From: Flavobacterium sp. AED
Lineage (GTDB): Bacteria; Bacteroidota; Bacteroidia; Flavobacteriales; Flavobacteriaceae
Length of the DNA stretch: 64,000 nt
Direction of reading: 5' to 3'
NCBI RefSeq assembly: GCF_000812945.1
Contig: NZ_JSYM01000001.1
Span: 868,001-932,000, forward strand
Made by a program: the position numbers and the translations under genes. Below the pieces are notes generated by a model. It worked only from the letters and a program-made list of their open reading frames with translations, did no database searches and was not told the DNA's origin. Positions 1 to 9,163 of this stretch are shown here, in pieces; position 1 is the first letter of the stretch, and each line of letters opens with the position of its first letter.

Positions 1-404
1 CTACCATCAATACTAGCTTCATCCGGCTTGAATTGACTAATTTTCAAATCATTGATACTAGTGCTTTGCAAAGCTGTAGAAATAAACGCCACGTATAATT
101 TTTTAATATCGATATCCTTTTCCTTCAAAAAAGGATTATTCTTGAAACACGCTTCCAAATCTTCTTTGGCAATTACCACAATAGGCACTTCATGTCCAAA
201 AACCTTGAAAATTTCCTGCTTGATTAGAAAACCAACTTTAGCAGGGCTTTCTTCTTCTGTATCCACAAAAACATTTCCCGATTGTATATACGTTTGCACA
301 TTTTGAAAACCAATGGCTTCCAAAGTCGTTTTTAGCGCCTCCATTTTTATCATGTTGTGACCAGAAACGTTTATACCACGTAGCAATGCGAGATGAGTTG
401 TCAT
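1..404 (-). CDS. DUF1697 family protein (3' end outside the window)
   Basis: The reverse strand reads from an ATG at 402-404 to the window edge without a stop, giving 134 residues. The protein opens MTTHLALLRGINVSGHNMIK and continues with an IQSGNVFVD segment. This LRGINVG...IQSGNV pattern is typical of the DUF1697 family of small cytoplasmic proteins whose biochemical role is unknown. Family members are usually about 180 residues, so roughly the last quarter is missing here only because the window ends. A TATCTTCG sequence on the minus strand (425-432) resembles the flavobacterial -7 element with one mismatch. Family assignment is firm; function is not known. Confidence 0.8.
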   Translation of the reverse strand, partial: MTTHLALLRGINVSGHNMIKMEALKTTLEAIGFQNVQTYIQSGNVFVDTEEESPAKVGFLIKQEIFKVFGHEVPIVVIAKEDLEACFKNNPFLKEKDIDIKKLYVAFISTALQSTSINDLKISQFKPDEASIDG

Positions 405-557
405 TATTTAAGCTTTTTATTTTGCGAAGATATTGTGTTTGGAGGGAATTTAAAACTTTAGTTTAGTATCTCATTATTTTATTATAAACTATTAATTTTA
501 AATAAAGAAATCTTAGAACATTGATAAACACTTAGAGCGAGGATTAGACGACTGTGA

Positions 558-1001
558 TTATTCTTTTGGCGCAAATCCTTTTTCCTTTAAATCACTAAAA
601 ACTTTTTCTCCAATCTCTTTTCCCCAAGTTTGTCCAACTTGCATTGATTCTTTTACAACTAACGGCATTGTAGATATTACTTTCTTTCCTAAAGAGGACT
701 GATAAAATTCCGTTAGTTGTTTTATTTCCGATTCAGTATAATATTTGTCATAAATTGGAATAATCAAATTTATTAGAGTGTCAGAATTCATTTCTTTTAA
801 AAAATCATCCCAAAATTCAACGGGTACATTAGGATAACTTTTTTTAAAGCTATTAATCATATTTTGTCCAACTTGGACTCCTAATTTTCCAGAGCCAGTT
901 AATTCAAGAAGGTTTTTAATATTATCTGTTTTTGATGAAGATTGTGAAAATCCGCTTGTGAGAAGCCCACATAAAAATAGTGTAATTGAAAATCGTTTCA
1001 T
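558..1001 (-). CDS. Exported DUF2059 domain protein
   Basis: A 147-residue protein with a clear signal peptide (hydrophobic residues 5-18, cleavage probably after TSGFSQ). The mature part holds the helical DUF2059 pattern, including FYQSSLGKKVISTMPLV near residues 100-117, found in small periplasmic proteins of unknown function. It stands alone between the DUF1697 gene and the divergent recG. Its upstream region carries two adjacent perfect 22-bp inverted repeats (1033-1077), so it may be under a dedicated dimeric regulator. That regulation is inferred from the DNA symmetry only. Confidence 0.75.
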   Translation of the reverse strand: MKRFSITLFLCGLLTSGFSQSSSKTDNIKNLLELTGSGKLGVQVGQNMINSFKKSYPNVPVEFWDDFLKEMNSDTLINLIIPIYDKYYTESEIKQLTEFYQSSLGKKVISTMPLVVKESMQVGQTWGKEIGEKVFSDLKEKGFAPKE

Positions 1002-1032
1002 TTAATTATTATATTTATAATTAGGATCAGTA

Positions 1033-1077
1033 ATATGTTTAAATAAAAACATATCAAATGAATAATATAATTCATTT
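1033..1077. promoter_or_regulatory. Tandem 22-bp palindromes upstream of the DUF2059 gene
   Basis: Two perfect inverted repeats with the same 8-6-8 geometry lie one base apart. The first is ATATGTTT, six bases, AAACATAT (1033-1054). The second is AAATGAAT, six bases, ATTCATTT (1056-1077). Their centres are 23 bp apart, about two helical turns, and the pair starts 32 bp upstream of the DUF2059 ATG. A 22-bp site with a 6-bp spacer is the geometry of CRP/FNR-family operators. The half-sites differ, so binding by one protein is a guess. Confidence 0.4.
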
Positions 1078-1156
1078 CTCAAATATACAAATTTTCCTAC
1101 TCCAATTCTAAACAATCCCATTTCCAAATTTCCAAACAAAAAACTATCTTCGCAGT

Positions 1157-3265
1157 ATGCAGCAAAACCTCCTACTCACACCTATCGAATACCTCAAAGG
1201 CGTTGGTCCCAATCGGGGTGAATTGTTGCGTAAGGAATTGGGAATTCATAAGTATGTGGATTTGGTTAATTTTTTTCCAAACAGATACATAGATAGAACA
1301 CGGTATTATAAGATTAACGAACTGCAAAACAATATTGCCGAAGTTCAGATTATCGGTAAAATCATCAACATCAAAACCGTTGAATTTGGCAGAAACCAAA
1401 AACGATTGGTGGCGACTTTTGTAGATGATACGGGTCAAATGGAACTTGTTTGGTTTCAAGGGCACAAATGGATTCGAGAGAGTTTAAAGCTCAATGAAAT
1501 ATGTGTGATTTTTGGGAAATGCACTTCTTTTGGGAACGCTTTCAACATGGCGCATCCGGAAATTGAGTTGATGAGCGAACACGAACAAAGCCTACGTTCG
1601 GCTATGCAACCCGTTTATCCTTCTACAGAAACTTTGACAAATCGCGGGATTTCAAATCGGGTGATTAATAAACTGATGCAACAATTGTTTTTGGAAACGC
1701 AGGCTTTATTTACGGAAACCTTACCGGATTATTTGATTAATGAATTGAAACTTATTCCTAAAAAAGCGGCTTTATTCAACATTCATTTTCCAAAAAGCGC
1801 AGACGTTTTGGCTAAAGCCAAATTCCGATTAATTTTCGAAGAATTGTTCTTTATTCAACTGCAATTAATCACGAAAAATCTCATCAGGAAACATAAAATA
1901 AAAGGACATCCGTTTACCACAGTGGGCGAATATTTCAATGATTTTTATCAGCATCATTTGCCTTTTCAATTGACTAATGCCCAAAAAAGAGTCATCAAAG
2001 AAATACGAACTGACATGGGCAGCAATGCCCAAATGAACCGATTACTGCAAGGCGATGTAGGTTCCGGAAAAACAATTGTGGCTTTTATGAGCATGCTTTT
2101 GGCACTCGATAATGGTTTCCAAGCGTGCTTGATGGCGCCCACGGAAATCCTCGCTAATCAGCATTTTATTGGTTTATCCGAATTAGCCGAAACTCTACAT
2201 ATAAACATCCGAATCCTAACAGGCTCTACCAAAATAGCACAACGCAGAATTATCCATGAAGAGCTGGAAAACGGTACTTTACATATTCTCATCGGAACGC
2301 ATGCTTTACTGGAAGATAAGGTAAAATTCAAGAATTTAGGCTTGGCCGTGATTGATGAACAACACCGTTTTGGTGTAGAACAACGCTCTAAATTGTGGAA
2401 GAAGAATGCGATTCCGCCACACGTTTTGGTGATGACTGCTACTCCTATTCCCAGAACTTTAGCGATGAGTTTGTATGGCGATTTAGACATTTCAGTAATT
2501 GATGAATTACCACCGGGGCGAAAACCCATTCAAACCGTTCACCGCTTTGACAGCAATAGATTGAAGGTTTGGAAATTCCTGCGGGACGAAATTGCTTTGG
2601 GCCGCCAAATCTATATTGTTTATCCATTAATTCAGGAATCTGAGAAAATGGATTTCAAAGATTTAATGGATGGTTACGAAAGTATTTCCAGAGATTTTCC
2701 ATTACCGCAATATTCTATTTCAATCTTGCACGGAAAAATGAAACCGGCGGATAAAGATGCTGAAATGAAGCGCTTTTCGGAAGGAAAAACGAATATTATG
2801 GTCGCAACTACAGTAATTGAAGTCGGAGTGAATGTTCCTAACGCCAGTGTGATGATTATCGAAAGTGCGGAACGTTTTGGATTATCGCAACTGCATCAAC
2901 TTCGGGGTCGCGTAGGACGTGGCGCCGAGCAAAGTTATTGCATCCTGATGACGAGCCATAAATTGAGTTCCGATAGTAAAACCCGAATGGAAACGATGGT
3001 GCAAACCAATGATGGTTTCGAAATTGCCGAAGTAGACCTTAAACTTCGTGGTCCTGGCGATTTAATGGGGACGCAACAAAGTGGTGTTTTAAATCTTCAA
3101 ATTGCCGATTTAGTAAGAGACAGAGATACTTTGGCATTAGCCAGAAATTATGCTTTAAAATTACTTAAAGAGGATGCTGGAATGCAAAAACCAGAACATG
3201 CTGCTTTAAGAGTTATTTTCATAGAAATGACCAAAAAGAAAAACATTTGGAATTATATTAGTTAA
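1157..3265 (+). CDS. recG: ATP-dependent DNA helicase RecG
   Basis: 702 residues, the usual RecG length. RecG is a superfamily 2 helicase that remodels stalled replication forks and branch-migrates Holliday junctions. Visible parts are an N-terminal wedge/OB region (about residues 60-150), Walker A GDVGSGKT near residue 300, the DEQH box in VIDEQHRFG near 400, TATPIPRT near 427, and the C-terminal helicase motif QLRGRVGRG. The ATG at 1157 is only 5 bases after a TATCTTCG sequence (1145-1152) that differs by one base from the TAnnTTTG -7 consensus, which implies a very short leader. The next gene is 306 bp away, so recG is probably monocistronic. Confidence 0.97.
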   Translation: MQQNLLLTPIEYLKGVGPNRGELLRKELGIHKYVDLVNFFPNRYIDRTRYYKINELQNNIAEVQIIGKIINIKTVEFGRNQKRLVATFVDDTGQMELVWFQGHKWIRESLKLNEICVIFGKCTSFGNAFNMAHPEIELMSEHEQSLRSAMQPVYPSTETLTNRGISNRVINKLMQQLFLETQALFTETLPDYLINELKLIPKKAALFNIHFPKSADVLAKAKFRLIFEELFFIQLQLITKNLIRKHKIKGHPFTTVGEYFNDFYQHHLPFQLTNAQKRVIKEIRTDMGSNAQMNRLLQGDVGSGKTIVAFMSMLLALDNGFQACLMAPTEILANQHFIGLSELAETLHINIRILTGSTKIAQRRIIHEELENGTLHILIGTHALLEDKVKFKNLGLAVIDEQHRFGVEQRSKLWKKNAIPPHVLVMTATPIPRTLAMSLYGDLDISVIDELPPGRKPIQTVHRFDSNRLKVWKFLRDEIALGRQIYIVYPLIQESEKMDFKDLMDGYESISRDFPLPQYSISILHGKMKPADKDAEMKRFSEGKTNIMVATTVIEVGVNVPNASVMIIESAERFGLSQLHQLRGRVGRGAEQSYCILMTSHKLSSDSKTRMETMVQTNDGFEIAEVDLKLRGPGDLMGTQQSGVLNLQIADLVRDRDTLALARNYALKLLKEDAGMQKPEHAALRVIFIEMTKKKNIWNYIS

Positions 3266-3456
3266 GTCAATATAGGACACCTATTTCTTAAATGTTTAAA
3301 ACCATCATTAATTCCTATTCACTGAATTAATTCTCCAAAAAATGTTTCTTTTTTCAATTACTGATTAAACCATTTCATCTTTTAAAAGTCCTACTTTCAA
3401 TTGCATTGTGGGTATTTCTTTTAATTTCAGAATACTATTTTTTGTTAATATTAATA

Positions 3457-3470
3457 TTTGTATGTACAAA
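3457..3470. promoter_or_regulatory. Inverted repeat TTTGTA-TG-TACAAA
   Basis: A perfect 6-2-6 inverted repeat sits 46 bases upstream of the likely -7 element of the RND efflux operon. Efflux operons are often controlled by TetR-type repressors that bind short palindromes, but no such gene is adjacent, so an operator role is only a possibility. Confidence 0.25.
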
Positions 3471-3515
3471 CGTTAAATAAAAATTAACAAATCCACTAAT
3501 CTCAGTTCTATAACC

Positions 3516-3523
3516 TAAATTTG
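3516..3523 (+). promoter_or_regulatory. Candidate -7 element (TAAATTTG) for the efflux operon
   Basis: Exact match to the Bacteroidota TAnnTTTG -7 consensus, 48 bases before the adaptor ATG. No TTG was found at the expected -33 distance, so the call rests on the -7 match alone. Confidence 0.4.
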
Positions 3524-3571
3524 TTTTTTAACAAAAAAACTGACACTTAATCCTACTTTATACCATAAAAT

Positions 3572-4633
3572 ATGAAACTAAAATACCTTGTTTACACCTT
3601 ACTGCTTGTTGGAATTGGTGGTTTTATTGCCTATCGAATTACAACAAACATTTCCAAAAATGATAACTCAAAAGATAAAAACGGGAAAGACAAACCCATG
3701 AACGTAAGTGGGATTGTTGTTAAGACGCAAACTTTTGATAACAACCTATCCCTTTCTGGATCTATTGAAGCAAATGAACAAGTAGAAATCAGAAGTGAAG
3801 TTTCTGGTATTGTTGAAGGTATTTATTTTCAGGAAGGCAGTAATGTCAGCAAAGGACAAGTACTTTTTAAAGTGAATGATATTGAGCTAAGAGCGCAATT
3901 GAGACAAATGACCACAAAAGAAGGTTTAGCATCCGAAAACGAAAGAAGAGCCAAATTATTATTACAAAAAGAGGCCATTAGTCAAGAAGAATATGATGTT
4001 GCCAGAGCAGATTTAAAATCGGCACAATCGCAAAGTCAACTGATAAAAGCACAAATATCAAAAACATCCGTAAGAGCACCATTTTCAGGAAAAATAGGAC
4101 TGCGTTCTATTTCGCCTGGAACGTATATCACACCAACTATTCTAGTAGCTAAATTGGTAAATATTGGTAAACTAAAAATTACTTTTTCGATTCCTGAGAA
4201 ATATGCATCTCAAGTAAAAACAAATACGCAATTAACTTTTACTGTTTCAGGTTCTCCTGAAAAATATACTGCTAAAATTTATGCCATCGAGCCAGGAGTT
4301 GAAGTAGCAACAAGAACATTACAAGTTCGAGCAATTGCAGAAAACAAAAACGGTAAATTATTACCGGGAACATTTGCGAATGTTGAATTGCCTTTGGATA
4401 TTATTAAAGACGCCATTGTAGTTCCTTCAGAAGCCATTATTCCGGTACAAAACGGGAAAAAAGTTTTCATCTCAAGTAATGGAAAAGCTAAAGAAGTAAT
4501 GATAGAAACCGCAACAAGAACCGATGCTTCTATTCTAGTTCTTTCAGGCTTGAAAGCTGGAGATACCGTTTTGACAAGTGCTGTAATGTCATTAAAAGAT
4601 GAAATTCCTGTTAAGGTAAAAGTTAAGTTATGA
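3572..4633 (+). CDS. RND efflux periplasmic adaptor (HlyD/MFP family)
   Basis: 353 residues with an N-terminal membrane anchor (about 5-22) and a membrane-fusion architecture. The barrel-sandwich (lipoyl) half begins IRSEVSGIVEGIYFQEGSNVSKGQVLFKV around residues 70-98. A coiled hairpin follows, then the second half with APFSGKIGLRSISPGTYI (about 170-187) and a beta-barrel domain. Such adaptors link an inner-membrane RND pump to an outer-membrane TolC-type channel. It is the first gene of a four-gene run: adaptor, pump, channel, bestrophin. Substrate cannot be read from sequence. The 91-bp gap before the pump gene holds a hairpin-forming repeat. Confidence 0.92.
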   Translation: MKLKYLVYTLLLVGIGGFIAYRITTNISKNDNSKDKNGKDKPMNVSGIVVKTQTFDNNLSLSGSIEANEQVEIRSEVSGIVEGIYFQEGSNVSKGQVLFKVNDIELRAQLRQMTTKEGLASENERRAKLLLQKEAISQEEYDVARADLKSAQSQSQLIKAQISKTSVRAPFSGKIGLRSISPGTYITPTILVAKLVNIGKLKITFSIPEKYASQVKTNTQLTFTVSGSPEKYTAKIYAIEPGVEVATRTLQVRAIAENKNGKLLPGTFANVELPLDIIKDAIVVPSEAIIPVQNGKKVFISSNGKAKEVMIETATRTDASILVLSGLKAGDTVLTSAVMSLKDEIPVKVKVKL

Positions 4634-4724
4634 GTTAATAAATTATGATTTATTGCCTAAAATATAAATCATAGTTAAGAAGCAACAATTCCTAATTCAT
4701 AGTTACTAATATATAATTCAAAAA
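4634..4724. repeat. Intra-operon inverted repeat between adaptor and pump genes
   Basis: A perfect 10-bp inverted repeat, TATGATTTAT (4644-4653) and ATAAATCATA (4664-4673), is followed by related ATTCATAGTT-like words up to about 4710. It has no U-tract, so it is not a convincing terminator. It could be an mRNA-processing hairpin or a member of a dispersed ATTCATA-rich repeat family. Confidence 0.35.
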
Positions 4725-7700
4725 ATGAGTTTATCTACCACAAGTATAAGAAGGCCAGTATTTACCATTGTCATTAATTTAGCAATTGTATTATTTGGTC
4801 TTATTGGATATAGTTTTCTGGGAGTTCGTGAATTTCCTTCGATTGACCCGGCCCAAATTTCGATTCGGACAAACTATGCCGGAGCCAATTCAGATATCAT
4901 TGAATCCCAAATTACTGAACCGCTCGAAAAAGCCATTAACTCGATTGACGGAATCAGAAACGTTACTTCTTCGAGTGCCCAAGGAAGCAGTAATATCACA
5001 ATCGAATTTAATTTAGATAAAAATCTGGAAGAAGCTGCCAATGATGTGCGTGATAAAGTGTCACAAGCCGTGAGAAGCTTACCACAAGATATTGATGCTC
5101 CACCAGTTGTTTCTAAGGCTGATGCCAATGGAGATGCCATTATTTCGATGACGGTACAAAGTGATACCCGAAATGCATTGGAACTGAGTGATTATGCCGA
5201 AAATGTAATTTCACAACGATTAGAAACAATTCCAGGGGTAAGTGGTGTCCAAATTTGGGGGCAAAAACGATACGCAATGCGCTTGTGGATTGACCCTATT
5301 AAATTAGCGTCTTATGGCTGTACGATTTCGGATGTTCGAGATGCGTTGAATAAACAAAACGTGGAACTCCCTTCAGGAAAACTGACCGGAAAAAACACGG
5401 AACTTACGGTTAAAACCGTTGGTAATCTATCCAAGCCTGAAGAATTCAACAACATCATTATACGTTCAGTTGGTGAAAAAGTAATTCGCTTAAGTGATAT
5501 TGGAACTGCAAGTTTAGGTCCTGAAAATACCGAAACTCAAATGACACAATCAGGTACGCCTTTAGTTGGTGTGGCTATTGTGCCACTTCCCGGAGCTAAT
5601 TATTTAGATATCTCTGCCGCTTTTTATAAAGAATTCGCAAAATTAAAAAAAGACTTACCTAAAGATATTAAGTTAAACATCGCCATCGACAATACCATAT
5701 TTGTAAAAAAATCAGTTATTGAAGTTGCCGAAACCTTAGGGATTTCTATCATTTTGGTAATTTTAATTATCTATTTATTCTTTAGAGATTGGGCTATTGC
5801 TTTCAGACCTTTAATTGATATTCCCGTTTCGTTGATAGCAACATTCTTTATTATGTGGCTTTTTGGGTTTTCGATAAATGTATTGACTTTACTGGCGATT
5901 GTCCTTGCTACTGGTCTTGTGGTCGATGATGGAATTGTGGTAACCGAAAATATTTTCAAGAAAGTAGAAGAAGGCATGACGCCTATAGAAGCAGCAATAA
6001 AAGGATCCAATGAAATATTTTTTGCGGTAATTTCGATTTCGATAACCTTAGCCGCTGTATTTTTACCTGTAATTTTCCTCGAAGGCTTTGTTGGGCGGTT
6101 GTTTAGGGAATTCGGTGTGGTTATTGGTGCTGCAGTGCTAATTTCAGCATTTGTATCATTGACCTTAACCCCTATGTTGAATGCCTATTTGATGAAAGGT
6201 GGCGAACAAAAAAAATCAAAATTCTATATTCGTACAGAACCGTATTTTGAAAAACTAAACAGTAGTTACGCTAGTGCTTTACAGCGTTTCATGAAAAGAA
6301 AATGGTTGAGTTTTCCTATTTTGATTGCTTGTTTTGGACTGATTTATTTGTTTTTTAATATTTTGCAAAAAGAAACTGCCCCTTATGATGACCGTAGTGG
6401 ATTTGTAATGCGAATGTCAACTCCTGAAGGATCTACCTATGAATATACCGATCGTTTCATGCAGGAAATGTCAAAATTAGTAGATGATTCCATTCCTGGA
6501 AAAAAAGTGAGTTTAGTGATTACTTCACCTGGATTTGGATCCTCATCTGTGAATAGTGGATTTATTCGGGTTTCTTTGGTAGAACCTAACGAAAGAAAAG
6601 ATTCTCAGAAAGAGATAGCAGAAAAATTGACCAAATGGTCCAAACAATATCCTGATGCAAAAACCTCGGTAATTGAGCAACCTACAATCGCTGTAAACAG
6701 ACGAGGAGGATTACCGATTCAATACATCATTCAAGCTCCAAACTTTGAGAAATTAAGAGCAAAAATTCCAATATTTATGGACGAAGTGGGTAAGAATCCA
6801 ACTTTTGCAGTAAGTGATGTAAATTTAAAATTCAATAAACCAGAAGTTAATGTAAGTATCAACAGAGAAAAAGCAGAGAGTTTAGGAATATCTGTGATTG
6901 ATATTGCACAAACCCTGCAGCTTTCTTTAAGTGGTCAACGTTTTGGTTACTTTATGAGAAATGGAAAGCAATATCAAGTCATTGGACAGTTTAATCAAGA
7001 AGACCGTTCAAAACCATTGGATTTAACCTCAATGTATGTCAAGAACAATAAGGGGGAATTGATTCAAATGGACAATGTGGTAACCATTGAAGAGAAAAGT
7101 AATCCCCCACAATTGTATCACAATAATAGATACATGTCAGCTACGGTTTCTGCAGGTCTTGCTCCAGGCAAAAGTATCAGCGATGGTATTGATGCCATGA
7201 ATGAAATAAAAGCCAAAGTTTTAGACGACACTTTCACCACTGATTTAGGTGGTGAGTCAAGAGATTATGTAGAAAGTAGTTCAAATACTTCTTTTGCATT
7301 TGGATTGGCTTTACTATTGATATTTTTAATTTTGGCTGCCCAATTTGAAAGCTTCATTGATCCGTTTATTATCATTTTAACAGTACCAATGGCCGTTGCC
7401 GGAGCATTATTTTCTTTATGGCTATTCAACCAAACCTGGAATATTTTTAGCCAAATTGGGACCGTAATGTTAATTGGTTTGGTAACCAAGAACGGAATTC
7501 TGATAGTAGAATTTGCGAATCAGCTACGAGAACAGGGGAAATCTAAAATTGATGCAATTTTAGAAGCTTCAGAAGCCAGACTTCGTCCAATTTTAATGAC
7601 CAGTTTAGCCATTTCATTAGGGGCTTTACCTATTGCGATGTCGCTTGGTGCTGCTTCAACGAGTAGAATTGGAATGGGAGTCGTTATTGTTGGCGGAACT

Positions 7701-7820
7701 ATTTTCTCTTTGGTTTTAACATTATTTGTAATTCCAGCCATGTATTTAATGTGGTCGAAAGCCAGAAAACATTATCCCGAATTTGATCACATCGAAGAAT
7801 ATGAAAAAGAAAGTAAGTAA
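4725..7820 (+). CDS. RND family multidrug-type efflux pump (AcrB/MexB-like)
   Basis: 1031 residues, the standard length for an HAE-1 type RND pump, a proton-driven inner-membrane trimer that exports drugs, detergents or metabolites. The N-terminus MSLSTTSIRRPVFTIVIN is typical. The two halves each carry a transmembrane bundle and a large periplasmic loop. The proton-relay aspartates are present as the adjacent pair D401-D402 in the TM4 motif GLVVDDGIVVTENI. The second bundle includes GLVTKNGILIVEFANQLRE. The pump is followed after one base by the most likely start of the TolC-type channel, consistent with translational coupling. Substrate range is not deducible. Confidence 0.96.
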   Translation: MSLSTTSIRRPVFTIVINLAIVLFGLIGYSFLGVREFPSIDPAQISIRTNYAGANSDIIESQITEPLEKAINSIDGIRNVTSSSAQGSSNITIEFNLDKNLEEAANDVRDKVSQAVRSLPQDIDAPPVVSKADANGDAIISMTVQSDTRNALELSDYAENVISQRLETIPGVSGVQIWGQKRYAMRLWIDPIKLASYGCTISDVRDALNKQNVELPSGKLTGKNTELTVKTVGNLSKPEEFNNIIIRSVGEKVIRLSDIGTASLGPENTETQMTQSGTPLVGVAIVPLPGANYLDISAAFYKEFAKLKKDLPKDIKLNIAIDNTIFVKKSVIEVAETLGISIILVILIIYLFFRDWAIAFRPLIDIPVSLIATFFIMWLFGFSINVLTLLAIVLATGLVVDDGIVVTENIFKKVEEGMTPIEAAIKGSNEIFFAVISISITLAAVFLPVIFLEGFVGRLFREFGVVIGAAVLISAFVSLTLTPMLNAYLMKGGEQKKSKFYIRTEPYFEKLNSSYASALQRFMKRKWLSFPILIACFGLIYLFFNILQKETAPYDDRSGFVMRMSTPEGSTYEYTDRFMQEMSKLVDDSIPGKKVSLVITSPGFGSSSVNSGFIRVSLVEPNERKDSQKEIAEKLTKWSKQYPDAKTSVIEQPTIAVNRRGGLPIQYIIQAPNFEKLRAKIPIFMDEVGKNPTFAVSDVNLKFNKPEVNVSINREKAESLGISVIDIAQTLQLSLSGQRFGYFMRNGKQYQVIGQFNQEDRSKPLDLTSMYVKNNKGELIQMDNVVTIEEKSNPPQLYHNNRYMSATVSAGLAPGKSISDGIDAMNEIKAKVLDDTFTTDLGGESRDYVESSSNTSFAFGLALLLIFLILAAQFESFIDPFIIILTVPMAVAGALFSLWLFNQTWNIFSQIGTVMLIGLVTKNGILIVEFANQLREQGKSKIDAILEASEARLRPILMTSLAISLGALPIAMSLGAASTSRIGMGVVIVGGTIFSLVLTLFVIPAMYLMWSKARKHYPEFDHIEEYEKESK

Positions 7821-7821
7821 C

Positions 7822-9135
7822 ATGACAAATTCAAAAAATATATTTAAAAGCTTGATTTTATTTTTCTTTTGCATTTTAAAAATGAATGCTCAAGAAGTTT
7901 TAACTGTTGAAGATGCCGTAAAAATTGCATTGGAAAACAATTATGAAATCAAAATTGCATCGAACAATCTATTAATTGACAAAGCCAACGTAAGTTCAGG
8001 AAATGCGGGAATGTTGCCAAAAGCAACAGCTACTATTGTAGACAATAATGGTATTCAAAACATTTCACAAACGCGATCAGATGGCACCGTTAATAAACTG
8101 GATAATGCCAAAAATAATAGTTTGACTTATGGCGTAGGTTTAGATTGGACTGTTTTTGACGGATTAAAAATGTTTGCAAAAATGGACCAATTAAAAGAGT
8201 TGCAAAAATTGGGTGAAGCCCAGTTAAAACTTACTATAATTACCAAAATAAGTGATGTCAATGCGACCTATTTTGATTTGGTACAACAACAACAGCAATT
8301 ATCCGCTTTAGACTCAACAATAGTCATTTCAAATCAGCGATTGACTTTGGCACAAAACCGATTTACAATTGGAAAAGCATCAAAACTGGAAGTTTTAAAT
8401 GCACAAGTGGATTTAAACACGGATAAAGTTACACTGTTGAGACAAAAAGAATTATTAGCCAATACTAAAATTCTATTGAATCAAATACTTGCCAGAGATG
8501 CTAAAATTGATTTTAAAGTGGTTTATAGAATTGTTGTTGACAATAAATTATTGCTTCCTGAATTAAGCGCTTTGGCAGAAAAACAAAACCCGCAATTAGA
8601 AGCCCAAATCATTAATAAAAGAGTTTCAGAATTGCAATTGAAACAAATAAAAGCAGCGCGTTATCCAACCGTAAAACTAAATACCGGCTATAATTTTTCT
8701 GATAGTCAATCCAGTCTTGGTTTTACCACACAATCTTCTGCCAGAGGATTGAATTATGGTTTTAGTGCCTCATTGAATTTATTTGATGGATTTGCACAAA
8801 ACCGAAACGAAAAAATCAGTAAAATTCAAATTGATAATTCAAAAATAGCAATTGATCAACAAAATTTGGCGCTAAATTCACAGTTAGCAACTTCCTATCA
8901 AACCTATTTGACAAATTTAGAACTGATAACTTTAGAAGAAAAAAATGAAGCTATTGCAAAACAAAATCTAAATATCACATTGGATAAATTCCGAATTGGA
9001 ACGATAACCACTTTAGAATTCAGAACAGCACAATTAAATTATGTAAATGCAAAAGTACGTTACAGCAATGCTCAATTTCAAGCTAAATTATCTGAAATTG
9101 CTCTGAAAGAATTAGCTGGAAATCTCAGTTTTTAA
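7822..9135 (+). CDS. TolC-family outer membrane efflux channel
   Basis: With the ATG at 7822 the protein is 437 residues and starts with a clean signal peptide ending near KMNAQ. The frame stays open upstream to ATGs at 7801 and 7783, but both overlap the pump gene, which stops at 7820, and they lengthen the signal peptide oddly. The mature protein shows the two-fold repeated OEP pattern of long coiled helices, such as QQQLSALDSTIVISNQRLTLAQNRF followed by a KASKLEVLNAQVDL turn, and the second-half equivalent FRIGTITTLEFRTAQLNYVNAKVRY. It would form the trimeric outer-membrane tunnel for the preceding adaptor and pump. Confidence 0.93.
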   Translation: MTNSKNIFKSLILFFFCILKMNAQEVLTVEDAVKIALENNYEIKIASNNLLIDKANVSSGNAGMLPKATATIVDNNGIQNISQTRSDGTVNKLDNAKNNSLTYGVGLDWTVFDGLKMFAKMDQLKELQKLGEAQLKLTIITKISDVNATYFDLVQQQQQLSALDSTIVISNQRLTLAQNRFTIGKASKLEVLNAQVDLNTDKVTLLRQKELLANTKILLNQILARDAKIDFKVVYRIVVDNKLLLPELSALAEKQNPQLEAQIINKRVSELQLKQIKAARYPTVKLNTGYNFSDSQSSLGFTTQSSARGLNYGFSASLNLFDGFAQNRNEKISKIQIDNSKIAIDQQNLALNSQLATSYQTYLTNLELITLEEKNEAIAKQNLNITLDKFRIGTITTLEFRTAQLNYVNAKVRYSNAQFQAKLSEIALKELAGNLSF

Positions 9136-9163
9136 TTTAAATTTGAATAAAATTTTAGCCTAA

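Larger units (their letters stand above)
3266..3571. other. Intergenic region between recG and the efflux operon
   Basis: AT-rich spacer with no supportable ORF and no strong recG terminator. It holds a 14-bp inverted repeat (3457-3470) and a TAAATTTG -7-like element (3516-3523) directed at the efflux operon. No TetR- or MarR-type regulator gene is present next to the operon. Confidence 0.5.

Noticed and set aside
52..306. 84-codon open frame on the plus strand at the window start
   Set aside because: It lies entirely antisense to the DUF1697 gene and has no recognisable protein features.
7783..7821. Upstream starts (7783, 7801) of the TolC-like gene
   Set aside because: They overlap the pump gene and lengthen the signal peptide; the ATG at 7822 directly after the pump stop gives a normal signal sequence.
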